Below, one piece after another: positions 46,333-55,704 of a stretch of DNA of 64,000 nucleotides; within the stretch, counting starts at the first letter, position 1, and each line of letters begins with the position of its first letter. The notes beneath the pieces are model-generated. The model made no database searches and had not been told where the DNA came from. It saw only the letters and a program-made list of their open reading frames with translations. A program made the translations under genes and the position numbers. The stretch spans positions 2,542,001-2,606,000 of the forward strand of contig NC_013216.1 of NCBI RefSeq assembly GCF_000024205.1, given 5' to 3'. The DNA is from Desulfofarcimen acetoxidans DSM 771. GTDB lineage: Bacteria > Bacillota > Desulfotomaculia > Desulfotomaculales > Desulfofarciminaceae.

Positions 46333-46773
46333 ATGAACAAAGTTCTGCTGGCCACTGACGGATCAGCAAACTCCATCAAAACCGCTGAGTTTGCCGCTAA
46401 CTTATTTAAAAATCAACCTGATATAATTGTTGTGCTTTTAACTGTAATCCCTCAGGACAGGGATTTGGGACTGTTTGAACTGCATATACCCGAGGAAGAA
46501 ATGGAATTCCTGAAAAACAAATCAAATGAGAAAGCACAGTATATTCTCAATCAAACCGCTAAACCGCTTGAAAGAGTAGGTATAGTGGTTGATAAAATAT
46601 CTAAAGTAGGTGTACCCGGTGAAACCATAGCGGACACGGCACAGAGTATTTATGCGGATCAGATTATTATGGGGACAAGAGGACATACCTTCTTGAAGGG
46701 GTTAGTATTAGGAAGTGTCGCCATGCGTGTACTTCAACTGACTAAAATACCTATTACCCTTGTTAAAGAATAA
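46333..46773 (+). CDS. universal stress protein, UspA family
   Basis: This 146-residue cytoplasmic nucleotide-binding protein has the alpha/beta Usp fold. It starts KVLLATDGSANSIKTAEFAA and has the ATP-binding loop GTRGHTFLKGLVLGSVAMRV, which fits the G2xG9xG(S/T) pattern of ATP-binding members. GGAGGAGG is upstream of ATG 46333. It stands alone, with a terminator right after it. Confidence 0.93.
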   Translation: MNKVLLATDGSANSIKTAEFAANLFKNQPDIIVVLLTVIPQDRDLGLFELHIPEEEMEFLKNKSNEKAQYILNQTAKPLERVGIVVDKISKVGVPGETIADTAQSIYADQIIMGTRGHTFLKGLVLGSVAMRVLQLTKIPITLVKE

Positions 46774-46785
46774 AACAACATGTTA

Positions 46786-46821
46786 AAACCTGCCTTATCT
46801 AAACCATAAAAGGCAGGTTTT
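46786..46821 (+). terminator. terminator of usp
   Basis: AACCTGCCTT and AAGGCAGGTTTTAATT form a hairpin ending in a T-rich tract, 12 nt past the stop. Confidence 0.7.
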
Positions 46822-46845
46822 AATTTATTTTATCTATATTTTATT

Positions 46846-47454
46846 CTACTTTGTCCTTTTCTTACGGTAAAAGTAATAAATTATTGCAGCTATTATGGCC
46901 AAAACTATCAGCGCATCCATACGGTGAAACCAAGGTTTTAAATTGGTCCAGTTTTCACCTAATTTAACTCCCAGGTAAACGAGAAAAATTGACCATGGCA
47001 ATGATCCCAGAAATGTATATACAGTAAACTTTTTGATATCCATCCCACTGATACCGGCCGGTAACGAAATAAAGGTTCTTATTACAGGCATTAGCCTGGT
47101 AAAAAATGCTGTCGCTTCACCATATTTTTCAAACCAACTATCGGCAAAAGCAAGTTTCTTTTCAGTTATACCTATGTATCTCCCGTAACGAAGCAAAAAT
47201 GGACGCCCACCCAGCAAACCGGCATAATAGGATAGCACTGAACCAACAGTACCACCAACTGTTCCAGCCATCACAGCCCCCCAAAAACTTAATTTGCCAA
47301 TAGAAACCAGATAACCTCCAAAAGGCAGTATTACCTCACTGGGCAATGGTATATTGGCACTTTCTATTGCCATGCCAATAGCCAAACCCCAGTATCCCAA
47401 TGCGATAATGCAACTAGTTGTAGTGCTTATAATAACTTCAATAAGTTCCTCCAA
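46846..47454 (-). CDS. DedA family membrane protein
   Basis: This 202-residue protein has about four or five hydrophobic segments. The DedA signature lies near residues 107-135 (FEKYGEATAFFTRLMPVIRT and SLPAGISGMDIKKF), with the conserved arginine FTRLMPVIR and E/D in IPLPSEVILPFGGYL. Family members move lipid carriers such as undecaprenyl phosphate or phosphatidylethanolamine; the substrate here is unknown. TTG at 47454 follows GGGGTGA. A terminator of the upstream gene lies 25 bp before it. Confidence 0.9.
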   Translation of the reverse strand: MEELIEVIISTTTSCIIALGYWGLAIGMAIESANIPLPSEVILPFGGYLVSIGKLSFWGAVMAGTVGGTVGSVLSYYAGLLGGRPFLLRYGRYIGITEKKLAFADSWFEKYGEATAFFTRLMPVIRTFISLPAGISGMDIKKFTVYTFLGSLPWSIFLVYLGVKLGENWTNLKPWFHRMDALIVLAIIAAIIYYFYRKKRTK

Positions 47455-47479
47455 CCCCTCACCCCTAAATAATCAAAAT

Positions 47480-47512
47480 CCCCGTTATTTCCCCGAAAGG
47501 AAATAACGGGGT
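47480..47512 (-). terminator. terminator of the SEC-C protein gene
   Basis: On the minus strand CCCCGTTATTTCC and GGAAATAACGGGG-like arms form a 13-bp stem followed by ATTTT. It begins 7 nt after the stop of the SEC-C gene. Confidence 0.75.
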
Positions 47513-47518
47513 CCCATA

Positions 47519-48892
47519 TTAAAGCCGTAAATTCTCAAGAATTTCCGCCAGCAAAGGATCGACTTTTTTAAGTTCTATAAGAGGCGAATCCTGTGTAAAA
47601 TATCTACGGTCAAAAGCCACTAAATCAAGTGCTCGGCAGAGAGAACGAAAATTATTTGAAATAGTTGAGGAAGCTACCCCGTATTCTTTAGCCAGTGTGT
47701 TTTGGTGAACCCCCTTATCCAATCCCAATCTTGCAACAGCATAAACCAGGGCAACAGACCATGTGGAAGCCTTACGAAAAACCGGCTTTTCTTTACTGCA
47801 GAAATCAAACCACATGCGTACGGCACCTTCCTGCTGAGAAGGGTCATATCCCTGCTTGTGCAAAATCTCGACTAATTGCTCTGCTACCTCACTATATATT
47901 TCCCTTTCCCATTGAAAACCTTCATGTACATTCAGCTTTTGCAGGTTAGAACCAGCCTTTTTTATCGCCTTTTTGCCTATTAATTTACCCTGGTATTTTT
48001 CTCTCATAACCCTGCTATCACTGTTAAGGCCACTACTCTCGGTAGATTTAAAGGATATATACCTGGCAATATTTTTTAACAGCAGATCAACATCGTATTC
48101 GGTTAACTTAAAAATATTTAAATTCATTTCTTTATCCCTAGAATTGCCTCTGTTATCAGGCAAACCTGAGTACAAACCTATGTCAATAACCCAGCTGTTT
48201 ATTATATGAGATCTGGCATGAAGATATTTTTCCCATGCCATAGGTACCTGTAATTTATTTTTATTATACAATTCTTGAACATCATCATGTATTTTTATAA
48301 TAAGAAACGGTTTAGATGCAGCCGGAAGCGCTAAACCACTGGTAGAAAACTCATATTCTTGACCAACTTTTAAAACTCGCATTAATAATATATTTCCTAC
48401 TTCTACTTCTGTTGCTACGCTTGCATCACGCACATGCAAATTCTGTCCTGAAACAATATCCTTTATTATTAAGCTTTTTTTTGGAAAAACTTTTATAACT
48501 TCATAAAGCGATATTCTGGAATTTATCCAATCAGCCAGCAGCACCTTCTCATGAAAACTTATATCAGGAAGTTCGGAATACACTTTTGACAGTGTTTTAT
48601 CGCCCTTCATCCGGTAATCAAATATAAACCACTCAAAACATCTTTCCATTGTAAAATCATCATCAATCAAATCTTCATCCAGACTGGCAAAATAATAGTC
48701 CTGTGCCTTTCCGGATTCCTCAATAAACTGTGACTCTTCCGCAAACTCGCCCAGTTTACGCCGCAAATCTCTCCCGGTTTTTCTCCACCTGGCCTGTTCG
48801 AGTGAAATAACTTTTTCCTCCATACCACAACATTCAGAGTACATTTTACCACTACCGCAAGGACAGGTAAGATTTGTGAACTTTTTAGCGAT
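47519..48892 (-). CDS. SEC-C zinc-motif protein with C-terminal helix-turn-helix, likely AUC start
   Basis: The frame carries LTCPCGSGKMYSECCG, a full SEC-C metal-binding motif, at residues 8-23. It is included only if translation starts upstream of the first ATG (48844). The only codon before an in-frame TAA at the right place is ATC at 48892, 8 nt after GAGGAGG. The rest (about 440 residues) is unfamiliar, ending in a helix-turn-helix-like part (NTLAKEYGVASSTISNNFRS). SEC-C motifs can bind zinc and protein or ribosome partners. The total length is about 457 residues. Function is unknown; similar SEC-C proteins occur in other clostridia. Confidence 0.75.
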   Translation of the reverse strand: MAKKFTNLTCPCGSGKMYSECCGMEEKVISLEQARWRKTGRDLRRKLGEFAEESQFIEESGKAQDYYFASLDEDLIDDDFTMERCFEWFIFDYRMKGDKTLSKVYSELPDISFHEKVLLADWINSRISLYEVIKVFPKKSLIIKDIVSGQNLHVRDASVATEVEVGNILLMRVLKVGQEYEFSTSGLALPAASKPFLIIKIHDDVQELYNKNKLQVPMAWEKYLHARSHIINSWVIDIGLYSGLPDNRGNSRDKEMNLNIFKLTEYDVDLLLKNIARYISFKSTESSGLNSDSRVMREKYQGKLIGKKAIKKAGSNLQKLNVHEGFQWEREIYSEVAEQLVEILHKQGYDPSQQEGAVRMWFDFCSKEKPVFRKASTWSVALVYAVARLGLDKGVHQNTLAKEYGVASSTISNNFRSLCRALDLVAFDRRYFTQDSPLIELKKVDPLLAEILENLRL

Positions 48893-49040
48893 TTATAACA
48901 CCTCCTCATAGCTGAGTGGCCAATATTTTTCATGCAGGTCATATGACAGATATTCCACACTGATTGCCTTATTCCTGCTTTAGTCTATTTATAATCAGAT
49001 TTAAAAGCAACCCTAAGAAATAGAAGGGTTGCATAAAAAA

Positions 49041-50525
49041 TTAGTTCTCAAGTCTTATCTTACCATTATTTACAGTTTGACTAATATTTAATACCTCTAG
49101 TACCTTAACAGGAATAAAAGAAACACCTTCTTTCATAATCACTCTGGAAGTCAGATTGATTTCCTGGTCATTTAGCCTGGCTATAATTCCGTTAGGAAAC
49201 AAAACCAGATTATCGTTATAACCACTTATCCTAATGCCAGATTTAGAGTTTTCCGAATACCAGCTAACTTCATAAAAAAGAGCTTCCAGAGCAAAGCGAA
49301 GGGGAACATATACCTCACTGTTTGATATAAACGGGACAGCTGGATTCTCAATTACTTCACCGTTAACGGAAACCTTATGTTCGCCTAAATTAAACTCGAC
49401 ATAACGGCTGTTCGGCGGGTTTAGTAATTGACGGGCAAGAGGAATCAGCAAACTACTGGTTAAAACAGACCTATCAGGTTTAATACCGATCAAATTTAAA
49501 TCATTTCCTGAGGGTGTCAGGTATTTAGATATCGTCAGTTTAAGGGCTCCGCCAGTTTCCAGGGGAATTAGATCCTGTACTACCCCCTTGCCAAAAGTTC
49601 TGTCGCCCAATAAAACTGCTATTTTATAATCTTGCAGGGCCCCGGCTAAGACTTCTGAGGCACTCGCAGTCAACTCATCAGTCAGAATAACTACCGGTAT
49701 ATCTTTCAGTTCCGCTTTACCATCCGATAAGACAGTGTCTTCTTTACCGTTACGATCCACCATTTTAACAATTGGCTTACCTTTTTCTATGAAATGGCCT
49801 GATATATCAGCGGCAGCATCCAAGCGACCACCTGTATTCTCCCTTAGATCAAGAATCAATGACTGCATACCTGAAGCTTTTAAAGAATTTATAGCTATGG
49901 AAAATTCTTTAGCAGTTTCACTGCCAAAAGATTCAAGAGCCACATACCCTGTATTACCCTGCAATATCTTATACTCTACAGTAGGCAAATTTATAAGAAC
50001 ACGTTGAATAGTTAAATTTATTCTCTTATTTTCCCTGAGCAGCTCCAACGCTACCTCTGAACCCTTTGGCCCGCGTGTTAAACGGATAACATCAGCAATA
50101 GGTAAACCAGTGATGTCTTCCCCATCAACCTCCAAAATAATATCATCTTTTTTTATTCCCGCTTTAAAAGCAGGAGAATCATCAATTACATCCTTTATAT
50201 AAACCAAATCATCCTTAAAATCAAGAATAATCCCAATTCCAACAAAATCACCGTTTAGAAATTGCTCTAAATCATCAATGTTTTCTCGTGTAAGATATTC
50301 TGAATAAGGATCGTTGAGGCTGTTAAGCATACCGTTTATAGCCCCGTTAATCAATGCATCCATTTCAGGCTTATCCAAATGTTCATCATAAACATACTGC
50401 AATATTTCTTCAAACTGCAGTACTTTTAAAGCAGTTCTGTCACTTACGTTATTAATAGCCCAAGCAGGTTGACCCAGTGACAAGCACATTAACACGACAA
50501 TAGCCAGGATAAAATTTTTGCGCAA
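49041..50525 (-). CDS. S41 family carboxyl-terminal processing protease with copper-amine-oxidase-like domain
   Basis: This secreted serine protease of the CtpA/CtpB type has about 494 residues and an N-terminal signal (FILAIVVLMCLSLGQPAWA). A PDZ domain covers about 90-170. The catalytic region has LILDLRENTGGRLDAA, then Ser in ELTASASEVLAGAL and Lys in GDRTFGKGVVQ. The C-terminal 120 residues (VPLRFALEALFYEVSWY, VSFIPVKVLEVL) look like a copper-amine-oxidase N-domain repeat, common on clostridial surface proteins. CtpB-like enzymes trigger sigma-K processing in sporulation; that role is only possible here. TTG at 50525 is used, 6 nt after GAGGTG. Confidence 0.9.
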   Translation of the reverse strand: MRKNFILAIVVLMCLSLGQPAWAINNVSDRTALKVLQFEEILQYVYDEHLDKPEMDALINGAINGMLNSLNDPYSEYLTRENIDDLEQFLNGDFVGIGIILDFKDDLVYIKDVIDDSPAFKAGIKKDDIILEVDGEDITGLPIADVIRLTRGPKGSEVALELLRENKRINLTIQRVLINLPTVEYKILQGNTGYVALESFGSETAKEFSIAINSLKASGMQSLILDLRENTGGRLDAAADISGHFIEKGKPIVKMVDRNGKEDTVLSDGKAELKDIPVVILTDELTASASEVLAGALQDYKIAVLLGDRTFGKGVVQDLIPLETGGALKLTISKYLTPSGNDLNLIGIKPDRSVLTSSLLIPLARQLLNPPNSRYVEFNLGEHKVSVNGEVIENPAVPFISNSEVYVPLRFALEALFYEVSWYSENSKSGIRISGYNDNLVLFPNGIIARLNDQEINLTSRVIMKEGVSFIPVKVLEVLNISQTVNNGKIRLEN

Positions 50526-50680
50526 TATGTTCACCTCATATATTTATTCCATAAATTATAATTCGACGCAAATAAATTTTGTCCTTCCCGCCTGCTTGGC
50601 CTTTCTCAAACATATAAGCAGGTATTTTAGCAATCAACGGTGAAATAATAATTAAGACTAATTAAGGCAGGTGTAAGTAC

Positions 50681-53347
50681 TTGTCACTGAAATCTTTAAC
50701 GGAAGCTAAAAACAATACCATTTTAGTAATTGATGGAAACAGCCTTATCCACCGGGCCTTCCACGCCATCCCGCTTTTATCAACAGCAGATGGTTTGCCT
50801 ACCAATGCTGTTTACGGTTTCACCAACATGCTTTTAAAAATTCTCAATGATATACAGCCCAAGTGGGTAACAGTTGCCTTTGATAAGAGCAAAACAACTT
50901 TTCGCAACCAGGAATACAGTGAATATAAAGCGCACCGCAAGGCCACTCCAGAGGAACTTAGGCCACAGTTCTCTCTGGTTAAAGATGTCTTAAATGCGTT
51001 GTCCATTAAATGGTTAGAAGCCGAAGGTTATGAGGCGGATGATTTAATAGGGACGATCGTAAAAAAAGCTGAAGAGGAAGATGCGGATGTAGTCATACTT
51101 AGCGGTGACAAGGATATATTGCAACTTGTCTCTGATAAAACAAGAGCCATCTTAACGAAAAAAGGTATCACTGAAATTGAAGAATATAATGCAGAAAATG
51201 TATATAGGAAATTCGGTGTTCACCCAAATCAAATTACTGATTATAAGGGACTAACCGGGGATCCGTCTGACAATATACCCGGAGTTCCTGGCATCGGCCC
51301 TAAAACAGCAACTAAACTGCTGCAAGATTTTGATTCAGTAGAAAATATTTTAGCAAATTTAGATAAGATTACTTCAAGAGCACGAACTTTAATGGAAAAC
51401 AACAGTGAACAGGCCTTGTTATCAAAAAGGCTGGCTACAATTATAACAAATGTCCCCGTGCAAATAACCCTGGAACAATGTATCAGAACAGAACCTAATG
51501 AAGCTGAATTATTTAATATACTAAAAAAATTAGAATTCAAGAAACTGCTGCGAGATATGTTGACCGCAGAAACCGGCAATTCCAATCAGATTAAACAAAA
51601 GCATCTAATAAACAAACAGAGCTACGCGGTAGAATATATAACCTTATCAGAACAGGAGGACTTTGAAGATCTTCTTGTTCAGGCTCAAAAAAGCGGTAAG
51701 GTTGCTCTGGCTCTGCAAGGAAGGAGAGAAAAAGGCTTAATATCAGTAGCTCTGTGCTTATCAGAGGGACAGAACTACTTATTGCCATTAAATTCAAGTA
51801 CTGAAACCACGTCATTTGCACTAAAATTATTGCAAAATATATGTGTAGACAGTAAAATAAAAAAATGTTGTTATGACACTAAAGCTGATTTATGGCTGTT
51901 GCACTATTACGGTATAGAGATAAACCAACCAGGTTTTGATGTTATGCTTGCGGATTACCTGCTTAATCCCGGCAAATCTGCCCGCAGTCTGCCTGAAACA
52001 GCACTATCGCACTTGGATATTGTTCTGCAAGAGGGCAGCGAAACATATTTGCCGGCCAGTGCGGAAGTCATTTCTCGCTTGGTCGATATTTTACAAAGCA
52101 AGCTGCTGCTGCAGGAACAGGAAAATCTATATTATGATATTGAACTGCCGCTGCTGAAAGTACTGGCCAGCATGGAAAGAACAGGCGTTAGTGTAGACAA
52201 AGAACAACTGCAGCTGATGTCTGAAGAACTAAATAAAAAACTTCAGGTATTAACCACGGATATTTACGAACATGCAGGCGAAATTTTTAACATTAATTCT
52301 ACTAAGCAATTGGGAAGCATACTCTTTGAAAAACTTAAACTCAAGGCAGGCAAAAAAACCAAAACCGGTTATTCTACTGATGTTACAGTGCTGGAAGAAC
52401 TCGCCGGTGATCACCCGGTTGTGTCATTACTCTTGGAATACAGGCAGTTGGCAAAATTGAAGTCCACTTATGTCGACGGTTTAACCGGCTTAATCAACCC
52501 TCAAACAGGGAAGCTGCATACTACTTTTCACCAGGCAGTTACGGCTACGGGAAGGTTATCCAGTTCGGAACCAAATCTACAAAATGTACCAATTAGATTA
52601 GATGCAGGCAGAAAAATACGAAAATTTTTCGTGCCCTGCAAGCCTGATAATTTTATTTTTTCAGCCGACTATTCGCAGATAGAACTGCGAATTCTTGCCC
52701 ATATTGCCCAGGATAATAACTTAATGGACGCTTTTGCTAAAAAACAAGATATTCATACCAGAACTGCATCAGAAGTTTTCGGAGTTGCCATGGATGAAGT
52801 TACACCTGAAATGAGGGGACGGGCCAAGGCTGTGAACTTTGGTATTGTTTACGGTATCAGTGACTTTGGCCTAGCTAAGGACATAAAGGTAACCCGCAAA
52901 GAAGCAGGAAGATATATTAATAACTACTTTAACCGTTATTCCGGAGTTAAAGCCTATATTGACCGGGTGATTCGGGAAGCCAGAGAAAAAGGTTATGTCA
53001 CTACGATTTTGAACAGGCGACGCTACCTGCCGGATTTATTTAGTTCCAACCGTGTTGTTCGTTCCTTCGGAGAAAGAACAGCCATGAACACACCCATTCA
53101 GGGAAGCGCGTCTGATATTATAAAACTGGCGATGGTTTTAATTTACCGGGAAATGCGTAAAAGAAAGCTTTCCTCCACCATGATTTTACAGGTTCACGAT
53201 GAATTAATTTTTGATGTAGTTGCCAGTGAAGTTGAAGAGATGCAGAACCTGGTTAAATATTATATGGAAAATGCAGTAGAATTAAGTGTTCCATTGGTGG
53301 TAGATATGAAAATAGGACCCAACTGGTATGACGTGCAAAAGATTTAG
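50681..53347 (+). CDS. polA: DNA polymerase I
   Basis: PolA fills gaps and removes RNA primers and has 888 residues. It has an N-terminal 5'-3' nuclease (VIDGNSLIHRAFHAIPLL; YEADDLIGTI; SGDKDILQL). The middle 3'-5' domain lacks catalytic acids (VALALQGRREKG where a DxE is expected), so proofreading is probably absent, as in Bacillus. The polymerase domain shows SADYSQIELRILAHIAQD (motif A), RGRAKAVNFGIVYGIS (motif B) and QVHDELIFDV (motif C). The start is TTG at 50681. mutM follows after 12 nt. Confidence 0.97.
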   Translation: MSLKSLTEAKNNTILVIDGNSLIHRAFHAIPLLSTADGLPTNAVYGFTNMLLKILNDIQPKWVTVAFDKSKTTFRNQEYSEYKAHRKATPEELRPQFSLVKDVLNALSIKWLEAEGYEADDLIGTIVKKAEEEDADVVILSGDKDILQLVSDKTRAILTKKGITEIEEYNAENVYRKFGVHPNQITDYKGLTGDPSDNIPGVPGIGPKTATKLLQDFDSVENILANLDKITSRARTLMENNSEQALLSKRLATIITNVPVQITLEQCIRTEPNEAELFNILKKLEFKKLLRDMLTAETGNSNQIKQKHLINKQSYAVEYITLSEQEDFEDLLVQAQKSGKVALALQGRREKGLISVALCLSEGQNYLLPLNSSTETTSFALKLLQNICVDSKIKKCCYDTKADLWLLHYYGIEINQPGFDVMLADYLLNPGKSARSLPETALSHLDIVLQEGSETYLPASAEVISRLVDILQSKLLLQEQENLYYDIELPLLKVLASMERTGVSVDKEQLQLMSEELNKKLQVLTTDIYEHAGEIFNINSTKQLGSILFEKLKLKAGKKTKTGYSTDVTVLEELAGDHPVVSLLLEYRQLAKLKSTYVDGLTGLINPQTGKLHTTFHQAVTATGRLSSSEPNLQNVPIRLDAGRKIRKFFVPCKPDNFIFSADYSQIELRILAHIAQDNNLMDAFAKKQDIHTRTASEVFGVAMDEVTPEMRGRAKAVNFGIVYGISDFGLAKDIKVTRKEAGRYINNYFNRYSGVKAYIDRVIREAREKGYVTTILNRRRYLPDLFSSNRVVRSFGERTAMNTPIQGSASDIIKLAMVLIYREMRKRKLSSTMILQVHDELIFDVVASEVEEMQNLVKYYMENAVELSVPLVVDMKIGPNWYDVQKI

Positions 53348-53359
53348 GGGGTGAAAGGA

Positions 53360-54187
53360 ATGCCGGAATTACCGGAAGTGGAAACAATCAAACGCACTCT
53401 TGAACCTAAATTAACCGGCCAATCCTTTACGGAAGCCTTAATTTACTTACCTACCATTATACGTATCCCCGGAATTGAAGAATTTAAAAAAGAAATAGTA
53501 GGACAAAAAATTAAGAGTATATCAAGGCGAGGTAAATATCTGACTATTAATCTTTCCAATAATTTAGCTTTGATATTTCACTTGCGCATGACCGGTAGGC
53601 TGATTTACTGCCATGCAGATGAACCAATAGTTAAACACACTCATTTGATTTTAAAATTGGACAGCGGCAATGAACTGCGTTTTATTGATGTACGCCAGTT
53701 TGGCCGTATTTGGCTGGTTTCCGTTCAAAAACTCAATACTGTAAGCGGGCTTAAAGATCTGGGGCCCGAGCCTTTTGATAAAAAATTCACTCGAGAATTC
53801 TTAAAAAAGGAACTGCGCAGGAGAAGAACCAGAATAAAACCTTTGCTTCTGGACCAAACATTTATAGCCGGGCTGGGTAACATTTATGCAGATGAGGCTC
53901 TACACCGGGCACGCATACACCCGGAAAAACTTGCTTGCAATCTTACTGCACGGGAAACCTCCAAACTTTTTATAACCATACGTGAGGTTTTGGAAGAAGG
54001 TATCAATAACAGGGGCACCACTTTTCGCGACTATGTGGATGGTAACGGCCAAGCCGGATCAAACCAGGAACTCCTGCAAATCTATAACAGGGAAGGCCAA
54101 CCCTGTTTGAAATGCAAAACAACTATTGTCAGGATTAAAATAAGCGGAAGAAGCTCGTACTTTTGTCCTTCCTGTCAAAAAGAATAA
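53360..54187 (+). CDS. mutM: formamidopyrimidine-DNA glycosylase
   Basis: MutM (Fpg) removes 8-oxoguanine and related lesions. It has 275 residues. The mature N-terminus PELPEVETIKRTLEPK holds the catalytic proline and Glu; the zinc finger is CLKCKTTIVRIKISGR..CPSC at the C-terminus. ATG at 53360 is needed to place proline second, so the GTG at 53351 is rejected; GGGGGTGAAAGGA is upstream. It is in an operon with polA. Confidence 0.97.
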   Translation: MPELPEVETIKRTLEPKLTGQSFTEALIYLPTIIRIPGIEEFKKEIVGQKIKSISRRGKYLTINLSNNLALIFHLRMTGRLIYCHADEPIVKHTHLILKLDSGNELRFIDVRQFGRIWLVSVQKLNTVSGLKDLGPEPFDKKFTREFLKKELRRRRTRIKPLLLDQTFIAGLGNIYADEALHRARIHPEKLACNLTARETSKLFITIREVLEEGINNRGTTFRDYVDGNGQAGSNQELLQIYNREGQPCLKCKTTIVRIKISGRSSYFCPSCQKE

Positions 54188-54215
54188 TTATATCAATGCG
54201 ACATGCACATATTTA

Positions 54216-54266
54216 CCCTCCTATCCATAAAATTTATTGAGGTCAAACCTCAACCGGATAGGAGGG
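54216..54266 (+). promoter_or_regulatory. nested RNA hairpin covering the ytaF ribosome-binding site
   Basis: CCCTCCTATCC (54216-54226) pairs perfectly with GGATAGGAGGG (54256-54266). Inside, TTGAGGT (54237-54243) pairs with ACCTCAA (54247-54253). The right outer arm contains the GGAGGG that should recruit ribosomes to ytaF. ATAG and seven T follow, so it could also be an intrinsic terminator after mutM. Confidence 0.8.
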
Positions 54267-54275
54267 ATAGTTTTT

Positions 54276-54929
54276 TTGCAACTAATATCTTTATTGCTCT
54301 TTGCTTTAGCTTTAAACATGGATGCATTTGCAACAGGCATCGCTTATGGGATGAGAAGAATATTATTACCCTTATCATCTTTGCTGATCATTAGTTTTAC
54401 ATCCATGGCCACTATTACCATATCAATGCAATCAGGAAGGTTCCTGGCCGATATTTTTTCACCGGCTTTTGCTCACCGCTTAGGTGGAGCCATTCTACTT
54501 TGTATAGGAATATGGATTCTAATACAAGCTATTAGAGAATCCAGACAGATAACTGAAGAAACTCAGGAAGCAGCAGAAATGACAATTAAACAATTGATGC
54601 ATATACGCATCCGTTCGCTGGGGCTGGTTATCCAGGTTTTACGTGAACCAACCAAGGCTGATATCGATAAATCAGGGGTTATTTCTCCCAAGGAAGCTAT
54701 AATTTTGGGTCTAGCCTTATCAATGGACGCTTTTGGTGCCGGTTTTGCTGTGTCAATGTTTGGATTTCCCATTCTGATCACAGCTCTGGTTGTTGGCATA
54801 GGTCATATAATTCTAACAAAAGCCGGTCTGCTTATCGGCAAAAGTGCTACAAAGTGCCACTTCAGCCGTCATTTTATAGCCCTTCCAGGCTGCATATTAA
54901 TTTTATTAGGATTATTTAAAATTGTTTAA
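54276..54929 (+). CDS. ytaF: sporulation membrane protein YtaF
   Basis: This MntP/DUF204-like membrane protein has 217 residues and about six helices. It has two copies of a family motif: ALNMDAFATGIAYGMRR (near 12) and ALSMDAFGAGFAVSMFG (near 157). These suggest a duplicated cation-transport fold. The gene is known in Bacillus beside mutM and coaE and is expressed during sporulation. TTG at 54276 follows GGAGGG at 9 nt, a site buried in the hairpin described at 54216. The ion moved, if any, is unknown. Confidence 0.88.
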   Translation: MQLISLLLFALALNMDAFATGIAYGMRRILLPLSSLLIISFTSMATITISMQSGRFLADIFSPAFAHRLGGAILLCIGIWILIQAIRESRQITEETQEAAEMTIKQLMHIRIRSLGLVIQVLREPTKADIDKSGVISPKEAIILGLALSMDAFGAGFAVSMFGFPILITALVVGIGHIILTKAGLLIGKSATKCHFSRHFIALPGCILILLGLFKIV

Positions 54930-55035
54930 GCTGCCTTGTGCAGTCTTTTTTATATAAGATTATTTTATTTGCACAAAGGAAAATATTAATTTTTAGCGAA
55001 TATCTTAAAACATTGTCTCAAGAAGGAGTCTTAAA

Positions 55036-55638
55036 ATGCTGACAATCGGACTTACCGGGAATATAGCAAGCGGTAAAAGCATTGTATCAAAATATTTAAA
55101 AGAACTGGGCGCTGAAATAATTGATGCTGATATTATAGCCAGAGAAGTTGTTAAGCCCGGTTCACCCGCACTCACTGAAATAAAACAAGAATTTGGTCAG
55201 CAGGTAACTCACCATAATGGTACTTTAAACAGAAAGTACCTTGGCAATATAGTTTTTGCCGATCCAAATGCTCTAAAGAAGCTAAATCAAATAACACATC
55301 CCCGTATTAGAGAGCTAATTAACATGGAGATACAAAAGCATTCTCTTAAGCTTAACTCTTCAAACAAAGGCATACTGATTATTGATGCTGCTCTGTTAAT
55401 TGAGTTTGGTATACATAAAATGGTTGACATAGTCTGGGTTGTTCAGCTAGATCCCATCCTACAGCTTAAGAGATTAATGCGGCGGGACAACCTTCCTGAA
55501 GCAGAAGCCCACCAGCGCATCAATGTCCAGATGCCGCAGTCTGAAAAAGTAAAACATGCTACCAAGATTATTTCCAATAACGGTACTGTTGAGGAACTAC
55601 ACAAGAAAATAAGGGAGTTATGGGATGAATTGAAATAA
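55036..55638 (+). CDS. coaE: dephospho-CoA kinase
   Basis: CoaE phosphorylates dephospho-CoA to CoA, the last step of CoA synthesis. The 200-residue length is typical. Walker A is GLTGNIASGKSIVSKYL, followed by AEIIDADIIAREVV and the HPRIRELI motif. The lid region RLMRRDNLPEAEAHQRINVQ is near 155. ATG at 55036 has AAGGAG upstream. It follows ytaF on the same strand with a gap of about 100 bp, in the Bacillus-like polA-mutM-ytaF-coaE cluster. Confidence 0.95.
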   Translation: MLTIGLTGNIASGKSIVSKYLKELGAEIIDADIIAREVVKPGSPALTEIKQEFGQQVTHHNGTLNRKYLGNIVFADPNALKKLNQITHPRIRELINMEIQKHSLKLNSSNKGILIIDAALLIEFGIHKMVDIVWVVQLDPILQLKRLMRRDNLPEAEAHQRINVQMPQSEKVKHATKIISNNGTVEELHKKIRELWDELK

Positions 55639-55704
55639 CATTTTTTAACTATGCAAAGAATATATTTACATTATATACTTTAAGATTATAACGGAGTGGT
55701 AAAA

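Noticed and set aside
48667-48960. A 97-codon minus-strand frame overlapping the SEC-C gene start.
   Set aside because: It lies in another frame over the conserved SEC-C coding region and has no recognisable content.
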